A stretch of DNA of 64,000 nucleotides, taken from NCBI RefSeq assembly GCF_024295805.1, contig NZ_JANCLX010000020.1, forward strand, positions 28,075-92,074, read 5' to 3'. Below, one piece after another: positions 1 to 7,737 of this stretch. The notes under the pieces were generated by a model that saw only the letters and a list, made by a program, of their open reading frames with translations, had not been told where the DNA came from and did no database searches. The translations under genes and the position numbers were made by a program. Position 1 is the first letter of the stretch. Each line of letters starts with the position of its first letter. The DNA comes from Streptomyces cucumeris. GTDB taxonomy: Bacteria; Actinomycetota; Actinomycetes; Streptomycetales; Streptomycetaceae.

Positions 1-1
1 C

Positions 2-613
2 GAGACCCACACCAGCCACGCCTTCGGCCCCGAGGGCTACAAGACCGTGGCGTACGAGATCTTCACCGAACTCGGCGTACCGGCGGCGGTGTTCGTCCCG
101 ACCGGCTACGGCGAGCTGCTGTTCGGCGTCTGGAAGGGGTTCGCCGAACTCCACCGGCTCGGCCTGGCCCCGCACATCCCCCGGATCTTCAGCTGCGAGC
201 CCTCCGTGGGCGGTCCACTGGCCGCCGCCGTGCGCGCGGGCCGCCCGGCCGCGACCGTCGCGGTGGGCCGGAGCAAGGCGTACGGGATCGACTGCGCCGT
301 GGGCGGCTACCGCGGGGTGCTCGCGGTGCCCCGCAGCCGCGGCGAGGCCCTGCTGGTCACCGACGAGGACATGACGACCGCCCAGGCCGAACTGGGCCGC
401 CAGGGACTGTGGGTGGAGCTCTCCGCCGCCGCCGGGCTTGCCGGGCTGCGCGGTCACCGCAGGCGCGGCGGCGATTTCGACGGACCCGTGGTCTGTGTCT
501 CCACCTCCAGCGGCTTCAAGGACATCGACACCGGGACGCATCCGGCCGAACCGGTGGAGCCGGTCTGGGAGCAGGTGGAGCGGCGGCTGCGCGCGGCGGG
601 CATCACCGCCTGA
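2..613 (+). CDS. PLP-dependent enzyme, threonine synthase-like, 5' truncated by window edge
   Basis: The reading frame is open from base 2, so the gene begins upstream of the window; the GTG at 47 is internal. The visible C-terminal part opens with FGPEGYKTVAYEI and then PTGYGELLFGVWKGF, which matches the cofactor-phosphate-binding region of fold-type II PLP enzymes such as threonine synthase. The catalytic lysine lies in the missing part. The end of the protein contains VCVSTSSGFKD. Substrate cannot be assigned. A second, unrelated-looking fold-type II enzyme lies 2 kb downstream. The stop is followed by a short tandem duplication. Confidence 0.7.
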   Translation, partial: ETHTSHAFGPEGYKTVAYEIFTELGVPAAVFVPTGYGELLFGVWKGFAELHRLGLAPHIPRIFSCEPSVGGPLAAAVRAGRPAATVAVGRSKAYGIDCAVGGYRGVLAVPRSRGEALLVTDEDMTTAQAELGRQGLWVELSAAAGLAGLRGHRRRGGDFDGPVVCVSTSSGFKDIDTGTHPAEPVEPVWEQVERRLRAAGITA

Positions 614-625
614 GCCCCGCCGCGG

Positions 626-655
626 CTACTCCCGCCGGGGCTACTCCCGCCGGGG
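626..655. repeat. Exact 15-nt tandem duplication
   Basis: CTACTCCCGCCGGGG occurs twice head to tail (626-640 and 641-655) just after the stop of the truncated PLP gene. The reverse complement of its core (CCCGGCGGGAGTA) recurs at 24773-24785, so it may be a fragment of a dispersed intergenic repeat. Confidence 0.75.
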
Positions 656-769
656 TACGGCGGATGTCACCGGCCGTACGACGACGCGGGCGCCGCGGTG
701 GACGACGCTCGGAAGGTGCCGGCCGGACCACGGCCGCGTACCCCACCCCTTCCGAGGAGCGCGATCAGC

Positions 770-1063
770 ATGAACACCCTGGCGCACGGCTTCGCCGACG
801 GCGCGGGACCCGGTCCCTGGATCCTGCTCGTCCCCCTGATGTGGGCGCTGGTCATCGGCGGCGGGATCGCCCTGCTGCGGCGTACGGCCGGGCGGCGGCA
901 CGCCCGGTGGCCGCACGGCCTCCCCGGCCACGGCGAGCGCTCCCCGATCGCGCTGCTGGGCCGCCGCTTCGCGGCCGGTGAGATCGACGAGGAGGAGTAC
1001 TGGCGGCGGCTGTCGGTCCTGGACGAGCGGTTCGGACCGCGGGTGCCGAACGACACGGCCTAG
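770..1063 (+). CDS. Small membrane protein with SHOCT domain
   Basis: A 97-residue protein starting at the ATG that follows GAGGAG at 753-758; an earlier in-frame ATG at 698 lacks a ribosome site. Residues about 14-38 form one hydrophobic helix (PWILLVPLMWALVIGGGIALL). A basic linker follows, then a short C-terminal SHOCT segment (RFAAGEIDEEEYWRRLSVL), an oligomerisation motif common in small actinobacterial membrane proteins. Function is unknown. It stands alone, with about 150 nt of noncoding DNA on each side. Confidence 0.75.
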   Translation: MNTLAHGFADGAGPGPWILLVPLMWALVIGGGIALLRRTAGRRHARWPHGLPGHGERSPIALLGRRFAAGEIDEEEYWRRLSVLDERFGPRVPNDTA

Positions 1064-1115
1064 CGCCGCGTCAGCCCGGGTTCGCCCCGCTCGCCGCGCT
1101 GGCGCGGCCGCCCCC

Positions 1116-1131
1116 GGCTACCGCTGGGAGG
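1116..1131. repeat. Copy of a dispersed GGCTACCGC-type intergenic element
   Basis: GGCTACCGCTGGGAGG sits here in noncoding DNA. A 15/16 match, GGCTACCGCCGGGAGG, lies at 15241-15256, also intergenic. Both are flanked by further GC-rich similarity. Function unknown. Confidence 0.45.
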
Positions 1132-1243
1132 TGCCTCCGCGGCGTGGCCGAACCGGTGGCGGTCCGCCCTCCGGCCGGGCCCCGGCCGCACGGCGCGCCT
1201 CCCGGGTCCGCCCCGCTCACCGGGCGGCGGGACGGACCACCGT

Positions 1244-1897
1244 TCATGTCGAGACGGCCGATCGGGCGGCGGGCGCCCGCTCCCGGACCACGGCCGCCGG
1301 AGCCGGGGCCGCCGCCGACGCGGGGGCGGGAGCCGCCACCGGGGCCGGGGCGGGGGAGTGGACCGGCGGGACCTGGACGGGAGCCGGGGCCGGAGTGCCG
1401 ACCGGGGTCTGGACAGGCTGGGTGAGATCGACGCCCCGCGGCGGCGCGGTACGCCCCGCGCCGTACGCCGCGAACGGCGACTTGGCGGTGGTGGCGGGCT
1501 GCGGTACGGCGAGGGTGAACCAGACGACCTTGCCGCCGCCGTCGTCCCGTGCGTGCATGCCCCAGCTCTGGCTGACCGCGGCGACCAGGGCCAGCCCCCT
1601 GCCGTGGGTGGAGACCGGGTCATGGGCGCGGAGGCGGGGCAGCCGGGGGTCCTGGTCGCGGACCGAGACGGTGAGCCGGTCCAGCATCAGGACGATCTCC
1701 ACCGTGCACTGCTTGTCCGGTTCGGCGTGCCGGTGCACGTTGGTCAGCAGCTCGGTGACACCGAGCGCGGCCGGGTCGATGAGCGGATCCAGATGCCAGT
1801 AGCGCAGTTGCGCCGACACGATTCTGCGGACCTGACCGATCCGCGACGGCAGGGCTTGCAGCTCCACCGTGCAATGCCTGCTAGGACGACTGATCAC
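1244..1897 (-). CDS. ATP-binding regulatory protein (HATPase_c, anti-sigma/AbaA-like)
   Basis: 217 residues. Residues about 10-135 form a histidine-kinase-type ATPase fold without a phospho-acceptor domain: the N-box ELLTNVHRHAEP (Asn53), a G1-like DQDPRLPR stretch and GRGLALVAAVSQSWG. This is the large Streptomyces group of RsbW/AbaA-like proteins thought to bind sigma factors or anti-sigma antagonists. Residues about 150-217 are a low-complexity Pro/Ala tail. The GTG start follows AGGGAG at a good distance. No anti-sigma antagonist is adjacent, so the partner is unknown. Confidence 0.75.
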   Translation of the reverse strand: MISRPSRHCTVELQALPSRIGQVRRIVSAQLRYWHLDPLIDPAALGVTELLTNVHRHAEPDKQCTVEIVLMLDRLTVSVRDQDPRLPRLRAHDPVSTHGRGLALVAAVSQSWGMHARDDGGGKVVWFTLAVPQPATTAKSPFAAYGAGRTAPPRGVDLTQPVQTPVGTPAPAPVQVPPVHSPAPAPVAAPAPASAAAPAPAAVVRERAPAARSAVST

Positions 1898-2022
1898 GGC
1901 TGCGACTCCCTGAAAGAAGTTGGGGCTAGCCTGATTCAGGTGCGGGCGACGAACACGTTCAGCAGTGGTGGCTGCTGGGCGCGACCGGTGAGTCGGTTCT
2001 CAGCGTCACCGCTTGTTGACCC

Positions 2023-2035
2023 TCAGTGATACTGA
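2023..2035. promoter_or_regulatory. Small palindrome upstream of the ATP-binding protein
   Basis: TCAGT-GAT-ACTGA is a perfect 5-bp inverted repeat, followed by a second GATAC. It lies about 125 nt upstream of the GTG start at 1897 and just beyond the 3' end of the gene at 2084, so an operator for the former is possible. This rests on symmetry alone. Confidence 0.25.
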
Positions 2036-2083
2036 TACTCGTCCAGGGTCGGCCCCCTCGCGCGCATGCGCAACTCGGCCGGT

Positions 2084-2413
2084 TCACTTCCCCCGGCCGG
2101 GCCCCCGGGCGGACCGGACCGCGTCCAGGAAGCGGCTGGCGGCCGCGGGGCCGGTGGACTTGGCGGCGGTGTCCTGCTCGCCGAGGGTGAGGCGGTAACG
2201 GGTGCCGTTCACGGTGGCCATGGCCTGGTCGCCGTCCACGAACCACGGCTTGCTCGCACGGACCGACTGGACCGGGGCGCTGTCGATCTCGCTGCCGTAA
2301 CTGGTCAGCAACTGGAGCCTGCCGTCCTTGATCAGGACCTGCCCGGCACGGGTCACCGAACGGAGGAACCGCTCGATCCGCACCCCTCTGGCATTGAACT
2401 CCGTATCGGCCAT
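2084..2413 (-). CDS. Conserved hypothetical protein
   Basis: 109 residues starting MADTEFNARG; the ATG is preceded by GGGGAGG at a normal distance, so an earlier in-frame GTG (2446) was rejected. The protein is soluble and mixed in composition, with no signal peptide or membrane helix. Its core (RAGQVLIKDGRLQLLTSYG, then PWFVDGDQAMATVNGTRYRLTLGE) reads like a small beta-rich fold. Similar proteins seem widespread in Streptomyces, but I cannot name a family. It is divergent from the PLP enzyme at 2585. Confidence 0.55.
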   Translation of the reverse strand: MADTEFNARGVRIERFLRSVTRAGQVLIKDGRLQLLTSYGSEIDSAPVQSVRASKPWFVDGDQAMATVNGTRYRLTLGEQDTAAKSTGPAAASRFLDAVRSARGPGRGK

Positions 2414-2584
2414 GACGACCGCCTCCCCGGTGGCTCCCGCCGGCACGCGTGCCGCTGCCTCTCATTCTCCCTGCTGCGCAGTGTGCCCGGGACGAGCCCG
2501 GCGCACCAGGGCGCACCAGGGTCCACTTAGGATCGAAACGGCCCGATCGTGCGACCCGGGCCGGGCACGAGTACGAGGAGCGAC

Positions 2585-3721
2585 GTGGACAGCACGACAC
2601 CGGGGGTCAGCGACCGGGGGGTCATCGACACGGTGGACGTGGACCGCAGCGACCACGGCTACCGGGAGTGGCTCAAGGAGGCCGTCCGCAGGGTGCAGGC
2701 CGACGCCCAGCGCTCCGCCGACACCCATCTGCTGAGCTTCCCGCTGCCCGAGCGGTGGGGGATCGACCTCTATCTGAAGGACGAGTCCACCCACCCCACC
2801 GGCAGCCTCAAGCACCGGCTGGCCCGTTCGCTGTTCCTGTACGGGCTGTGCAACGGCTGGATCCGGCCGGACAAGCCGGTGATCGAGGCGTCCAGCGGTT
2901 CCACCGCCGTGTCCGAGGCGTACTTCGCCAAGCTGATCGGTGTGCCCTTCATCGCGGTGATGCCGCGCACGACCAGCCCGGAGAAGTGCCGACTGATCGA
3001 ATTCCATGGCGGCCGATGCCATTTCGTGGACGACCCGCGGACGATGTACGAGGCGTCCGCCGCGCTCGCGGCGGAGACCGGCGGCCACTACATGGACCAG
3101 TTCACCTACGCCGAGCGCGCCACGGACTGGCGCGGCAACAACAACATCGCCGAGTCGATCTACCATCAGCTACGGCTGGAGCGCTATCCGGAACCGGCCT
3201 GGGTGGTGGCCACCGCGGGCACCGGCGGTACCTCGGCCACCATCGCGCGCTACGTCCACTACATGGGGTACGACACCCGGGTGTGCGTCGCCGACCCGGA
3301 GAACTCCTGCTTCTTCGACGGCTGGGTGCACCATGACGACCGGGCGTCCAGCGAGCGCGGCTCACGGATCGAGGGCATCGGCCGCCCCCGGATGGAGCCC
3401 AGCTTCGTCCCCGGCGCGATCGACCGGATGATGAAGGTCCCGGACGCGGCGAGCGTCGCCGCAGTGCGCGCCCTGGAAGGCGCCATCGGGCGCAAGGCGG
3501 GCGGTTCGACCGGGACCGGGCTGTGGAGCGCGCTGCGGATCGTCGCGGAGATGGTCGAGGCCGGACGCACCGGCAGTGTGGTGACGCTGCTGTGCGACCC
3601 GGGCGACCGCTATCTGGACAAGTACTACTCGGACCGGTGGCTGGCGGAGCAGGGTCTCGACATCGCGCCCTACGCGAGGACGATCGACACCTTCCTCGGC
3701 ACCGGCCGCTGGTCCGGCTGA
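2585..3721 (+). CDS. PLP-dependent enzyme of the cysteine synthase family
   Basis: 378 residues from a GTG 4 nt after GAGGAG (2575-2580). It is a fold-type II PLP enzyme: DESTHPTGSLKHRLA carries the probable Schiff-base lysine, SSGSTAVSEAYFAKL binds substrate, and ATAGTGGTSATIARYV is the glycine-rich phosphate-binding loop. Compared with CysK/CysM, the N-terminus is extended and the C-terminus lengthened (DPGDRYLDKYYSDRWL). This matches a Streptomyces subgroup annotated as cysteine synthase or cysteine desulfhydrase-like. The true substrate is not evident. It is monocistronic and convergent with the SRPBCC gene. Confidence 0.8.
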   Translation: MDSTTPGVSDRGVIDTVDVDRSDHGYREWLKEAVRRVQADAQRSADTHLLSFPLPERWGIDLYLKDESTHPTGSLKHRLARSLFLYGLCNGWIRPDKPVIEASSGSTAVSEAYFAKLIGVPFIAVMPRTTSPEKCRLIEFHGGRCHFVDDPRTMYEASAALAAETGGHYMDQFTYAERATDWRGNNNIAESIYHQLRLERYPEPAWVVATAGTGGTSATIARYVHYMGYDTRVCVADPENSCFFDGWVHHDDRASSERGSRIEGIGRPRMEPSFVPGAIDRMMKVPDAASVAAVRALEGAIGRKAGGSTGTGLWSALRIVAEMVEAGRTGSVVTLLCDPGDRYLDKYYSDRWLAEQGLDIAPYARTIDTFLGTGRWSG

Positions 3722-3751
3722 GCGCCGCGGGACCCGGGACCGGCCGCGCCC

Positions 3752-4222
3752 CTATTTCCCGGCCAGGAGGTGGTCCAGGTTGCGGACCGCCGTGCGGAAG
3801 GCGCGCCCCAGCCCCGGGCGGGCCAGCCGGGCCGCGAGGTGTACCGGCATCGGGGCGTCCAGCGCGAAGACATAGCGCACCAGGGTGCCGCCGCCGGAGG
3901 GGGCCAGGGTCCATTCCTCCAGCAGCGCCCGCAGCCCCGGGGCGTTCGTCTCGTCGATGCGGTAGGCGTAGCGCTCACCGGGTTCCGCGGTCATCACCGT
4001 CTCGCGGAAGCGGACCCCGCCGCGGAGGCGGATCTCGCGGCCCTTGCCGCCGTCGGTGGTGCGTGCCGAGCTCACCTCGCGGAACCACCGTGGCCAGCCC
4101 TCGGTGTCGGCCAGGGCCGTGAACACCGCCCCGGGCGGGGCCTGGGCCTCGGCGACGAAGACCATCCGCAGCGGGGCGGTCTCGGCGTACTCGAGCCCGA
4201 CGGGACGTAGCCGGTGTGTCAT
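3752..4222 (-). CDS. SRPBCC (START/Bet v1-like) family protein
   Basis: 156 residues. PPGAVFTALADTEGWPRWF, the RLRGGVRFRETVMTAEPG beta strands and the terminal amphipathic helix are typical of SRPBCC lipid- or polyketide-binding folds, often annotated polyketide cyclase/dehydrase. The ATG at 4222 is preferred over a GTG at 4228; neither has a strong ribosome site. It lies 24 nt downstream of the DeoR-type gene in the same direction, so the two may be co-transcribed. Ligand unknown. Confidence 0.75.
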   Translation of the reverse strand: MTHRLRPVGLEYAETAPLRMVFVAEAQAPPGAVFTALADTEGWPRWFREVSSARTTDGGKGREIRLRGGVRFRETVMTAEPGERYAYRIDETNAPGLRALLEEWTLAPSGGGTLVRYVFALDAPMPVHLAARLARPGLGRAFRTAVRNLDHLLAGK

Positions 4223-4246
4223 GCGCACACCATAACTGCCGTCCCG

Positions 4247-5089
4247 TCAGATGTCTGCGGTCCCGGTAGCCTCGCCCGCCACCACCAGCTCCGGCAGATA
4301 CTCCGAGATCTCCGCGCGCGCGTCCTCCGGCAGCCCCGGATCCGTCACCAGCGCGTCCACCTGGTCCAGGGTGGCGAACGAACTCAGGCCCACCATGCCC
4401 CACTTGGTGTGGTCGGCGACCACCACCACCCGCCGCGCGGCCCGGACGAAGTGCCGGTTGGTCTCCGCCTCGGCCAGGTTCGGCGTGGACAGCCCGGCCT
4501 CCACCGATATGCCGTGCACGCTCAGGAACAGCAGATCGAAGTGGAGGGAACGCACCGCGGCGTCCGCCACCGGCCCCACCAGGGTGTCCGAAGGGGTCCG
4601 CACCCCGCCGGTGAGCACCACCGTGGCCGCCCCCGGGCGCGGTCCGCCCCCGGCCGTCGCGGAACGCTGGGCGTTGTAGAAGACATCGGCGACCCGCACC
4701 GAGTTGGTCACCACGGTCAGATCCGGGACGTCCAGCAACTGCTGTGCCAGCGCGAAGGCCGTGGTGCCCCCGGCGAGCCCGATCGCGGTGCCCGGGGCGG
4801 CCATCGCGGCCGCCGCCTTGGCGATGTCCTCCTTGGCGCTCAGCTCCAGACCCGATTTGGCCTCGAACCCCGGCTCGTAGGTGCTCGCCTCGGCGACCGG
4901 CACGGCACCGCCGTGCACCTTCTCCACCACGCCCAGCCGGGCGAGCGCATCGAGATCGCGACGGACCGTCATATCCGAGACATTGAGCCTGCGCGTCAGT
5001 TCATTGACCCGCACCCCGCCCCGCCGGCGCACCTCGTCCAGGATCAAGGCGCGGCGCTGCTCCGCGAGGAGGTTCTGGTTGTCGCTCAC
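4247..5089 (-). CDS. DeoR/GlpR-family transcriptional regulator
   Basis: 280 residues. The N-terminal winged helix (residues about 6-60: RGGVRVNELTRRLNVSDMTV then RRDLDALARLGVVEKVHGGA) is the DeoR signature, and the C-terminal two-thirds is the DeoR sensor domain (GLAGGTTAFALAQQL, VVTNS, GGV, HGI), which binds phosphosugars. The gene is followed by the SRPBCC gene and is divergent from the large membrane protein at 5173. No sugar gene is adjacent, so the regulated pathway is open. Confidence 0.88.
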   Translation of the reverse strand: MSDNQNLLAEQRRALILDEVRRRGGVRVNELTRRLNVSDMTVRRDLDALARLGVVEKVHGGAVPVAEASTYEPGFEAKSGLELSAKEDIAKAAAAMAAPGTAIGLAGGTTAFALAQQLLDVPDLTVVTNSVRVADVFYNAQRSATAGGGPRPGAATVVLTGGVRTPSDTLVGPVADAAVRSLHFDLLFLSVHGISVEAGLSTPNLAEAETNRHFVRAARRVVVVADHTKWGMVGLSSFATLDQVDALVTDPGLPEDARAEISEYLPELVVAGEATGTADI

Positions 5090-5172
5090 CCTGCCTCGTC
5101 TCCTTCCGGTCGGCGCCCACGGCCCGCGGCCTCATCTTCGCACGTACCGGGGACACCCGATCACCGGAGCGT

Positions 5173-7737
5173 ATGAGCATTACGATTTCGCCACGCCCGG
5201 CCCGTCAGGGTCCGGCCCGCCGGCCGCTGGGAACAATCCTGAGGGGGAACGACGGCACCACACCGGTATCGACCACACCGGGATCGGGGGACACGGTGGC
5301 ATCGACCGTGGGCAGCGGCGCGGCGGACACGCCGGACACGGCAGGGGCGACAGGCGGGCCGGGCGCGGCCGGGGTTCCGGCCGCGGCACCGGAAGGAGAC
5401 CGCGCGGCGCGCGCCGCGGGACCGCCACCGGATCTGGAACTGCTGGTCCACGGCGTCGGCGGCGCCACCCCCCAGGAGATGCTGGGCGATCCGCGCACCG
5501 TCCGGGTCACCGGCGACGAGACCGCCGGGGTGCACCGCAGGACCGACGAGGCCGACGCCGAGACGCGCCCCCGGGAGGACCGCGAGAGCCCGGTCCGCGA
5601 GGCGTACGTCTGGTCCAATCTGACCTCCGGCAACAGCTCCCGCGCCCTGTGGCTGCTGTTACTGCCCTTCATGGTCGCCAATCTCGTCCACTGGATGCGC
5701 CCCGCGGCCGACCGGAGCGAGCGGACCGTGCGCGGCTACGGACTGCTGGTGCGGCTGGTCGCGCTCAGCCTCACCGTCACGCTGATCGCCGGGGCCTGTG
5801 AGGTGGCCCTGGACCTGGTGGCCTGGCAGTGCGCGGGCGCCGACGCCTGCGCCGGGGAAAAGTCCTGGCTCGGCTTCATGGCGCCCGGGAACCACGGCTG
5901 GTGGAGCCAGCCCGGCCGCCGGATCGCGCTCGCCGCCGTGCTCCCCACCGCGCTCACCGGGCTGCTGTGGTACCTGTCCAACCGGACCTGGAGCGCCTAC
6001 GAGTCGCAGTCCCCGCTGGAGCGCCCGGTCGACGAGTGCGCCCCCGAGGCGGGCAACCGCCCCGGGCTGTGCCTGCCCGGCTTCTGGTACGGCCGCCGGA
6101 TCGTCGCCCGGCTGCGCGCCGCGCACACCGCCGCGGGGTTCCTCACCATCGCCGCCGCGGTGACCACCGCCGCCGCCACCCAGGACCGCAGGCCCGGCGG
6201 CAGCGCCCCGCTGGACGCCGCGGGCTGGGCGCTGCTGGTCCTGCTGGCCGCGGTCGCCGTCGCCGTGGTGTTCGTGGTGTGCCACCGAGGCCGCAGCGAG
6301 ACCAGGGTCGACGGCACACTCGACAAGATCACCATCACCGCGCTGCCCGGCACCGCGCTCGGGGCGCTCGTGCTCTCCGTCCTGCACGCCGCGTGGTCCC
6401 GCCCCGAATGGGTCTCGCACGGGAAGCTGCCCGGCAACCAGACCTTCTGCGTCCTGGCGATCGGGCAGGGCGTGCTCATCCTGATGATCGCGGGCTGTTC
6501 GCTCGTGCTCTACCGGGCCGCGCCCGCCGGCCGCACCCCGCTGTACGGGCTCGCCGGGCCCGCCGTCGCCACCCTCGCCTGCGGCCTCGGCGCGGTGCTG
6601 GCCGGGGGCGTCGCCCAGCGGATCGCCGACTGGCTGGACGGCGGCGCCACTCCGGGCATGGGCGAGCGGCCCGAAGTCGCCCCGCCCCTCCTGCTGTCCT
6701 GGCTGGCCACCGCCATACCGCTGCTGCTGCTCGCGCTGCTCCTGCTGGTGCTGGTCTTCGCCGTCCGGGTCTGGCGGGTGCGTGCCCGGCTGCTGGAGAC
6801 GATCATGGACGGCTATCCGGGGGAGCGACCCGACGGGGTGCGCACCCGCCGGATCGCCGGGACCATCGCCCGCGCCGGGGTCACCGACTCCGCGCCCTGG
6901 ATCGTCGGCCCGATCGCCCTGTGCACCCTGCTGGCCGGGGGGCTCGCGGTCACCGGGGCCTGGGCCACCGGCCAGGTCCCCGGACGGGCGGCCGACGGTA
7001 CCCCCGGCCTGGTGGACGCCGCCGCCCAGACCTGCCAGGCGATCGGCTCCTGGCTGATGGGGCTGGCCTTCCTGATGCTGGTCACCTGGGCCCGCCGCGC
7101 CTACCGCAGCCCCTCGGCCCGCCGCACCATCGGCATCCTGTGGGACGTGGGCACCTTCTGGCCGCGCGCCGCCCACCCCTTCGCACCCCCTTGCTACGCC
7201 GAGCGGGCCGTCCCCGATCTGACCTGGCGGATGGAGACCTGGACCCGGCGGCACGGCGGACGGCTGGTCATCTCCGGCCACTCCCAGGGCAGTGTGCTGG
7301 CCGCCGCCGCGGTCTGGCAGCTCGACCCCGGCACCCGCGGCCGAGTGGCACTGCTGACCTACGGATCACCGGTGGAGCGGCTCTACGGCCGCTGGTTCCC
7401 GGCATACTTCGGCCCCGGTCCGCTGCTCTCGCTCCACGGCGAGGTGCGCTGCTGGCGCAATCTGTGGCGCTACACCGATCCGATCGGCGGGCCCATCCGG
7501 CTGCCCGACGGCACCGGCCCGGAGGTCGACCGCGGGGCCCTGAAGGACCCGCTCGCCTACGGCCGTACGCCCGAACACCCGCTGCCCGCACCGATACTGG
7601 GGCATTCGGAGTACCAGGCCGACCCCGTCTTCGACGAGGAGCGGGCCGCCCTGCTGGCCCGGCTCCCCGAACAGCCGTGCTCCACCCCGGGGGAGGAGGA
7701 GAGCGGTCAGATCAGCTCCGGCAGGTCCTCCGGGTAG
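5173..7737 (+). CDS. Large integral membrane protein with a serine-hydrolase motif
   Basis: 854 residues. After a disordered N-terminus, LELLVHGVGG (around residues 88-96) resembles the oxyanion region of alpha/beta hydrolases. Many hydrophobic helices follow (about residues 150-660). A cytoplasmic C-terminal part holds GHSQG at 702-706, with Ser704 as candidate nucleophile, then LTYGSPVERLYGRWFP and PILGHSEYQADPVFDE, a possible catalytic His region. The hydrolase fold therefore appears split by a membrane block. Similar long proteins occur in Streptomyces without known function. The 3' end overlaps the convergent AAA+ gene by 31 nt. Confidence 0.7.
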   Translation: MSITISPRPARQGPARRPLGTILRGNDGTTPVSTTPGSGDTVASTVGSGAADTPDTAGATGGPGAAGVPAAAPEGDRAARAAGPPPDLELLVHGVGGATPQEMLGDPRTVRVTGDETAGVHRRTDEADAETRPREDRESPVREAYVWSNLTSGNSSRALWLLLLPFMVANLVHWMRPAADRSERTVRGYGLLVRLVALSLTVTLIAGACEVALDLVAWQCAGADACAGEKSWLGFMAPGNHGWWSQPGRRIALAAVLPTALTGLLWYLSNRTWSAYESQSPLERPVDECAPEAGNRPGLCLPGFWYGRRIVARLRAAHTAAGFLTIAAAVTTAAATQDRRPGGSAPLDAAGWALLVLLAAVAVAVVFVVCHRGRSETRVDGTLDKITITALPGTALGALVLSVLHAAWSRPEWVSHGKLPGNQTFCVLAIGQGVLILMIAGCSLVLYRAAPAGRTPLYGLAGPAVATLACGLGAVLAGGVAQRIADWLDGGATPGMGERPEVAPPLLLSWLATAIPLLLLALLLLVLVFAVRVWRVRARLLETIMDGYPGERPDGVRTRRIAGTIARAGVTDSAPWIVGPIALCTLLAGGLAVTGAWATGQVPGRAADGTPGLVDAAAQTCQAIGSWLMGLAFLMLVTWARRAYRSPSARRTIGILWDVGTFWPRAAHPFAPPCYAERAVPDLTWRMETWTRRHGGRLVISGHSQGSVLAAAAVWQLDPGTRGRVALLTYGSPVERLYGRWFPAYFGPGPLLSLHGEVRCWRNLWRYTDPIGGPIRLPDGTGPEVDRGALKDPLAYGRTPEHPLPAPILGHSEYQADPVFDEERAALLARLPEQPCSTPGEEESGQISSGRSSG

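Noticed and set aside
1948..1961. A second KstR-like core (GAACACGTTC)
   Set aside because: The outer T and A of TnnAACnnGTTnnA do not match, and the adjacent gene is an ATP-binding regulator with no link to steroids.
5659..7281. 540-codon open frame on the minus strand inside the large membrane protein gene
   Set aside because: Composition is Gly/Pro/Arg/Gln-rich without any domain, a typical antisense shadow in high-GC DNA. The plus-strand frame encodes clear membrane helices and motifs.
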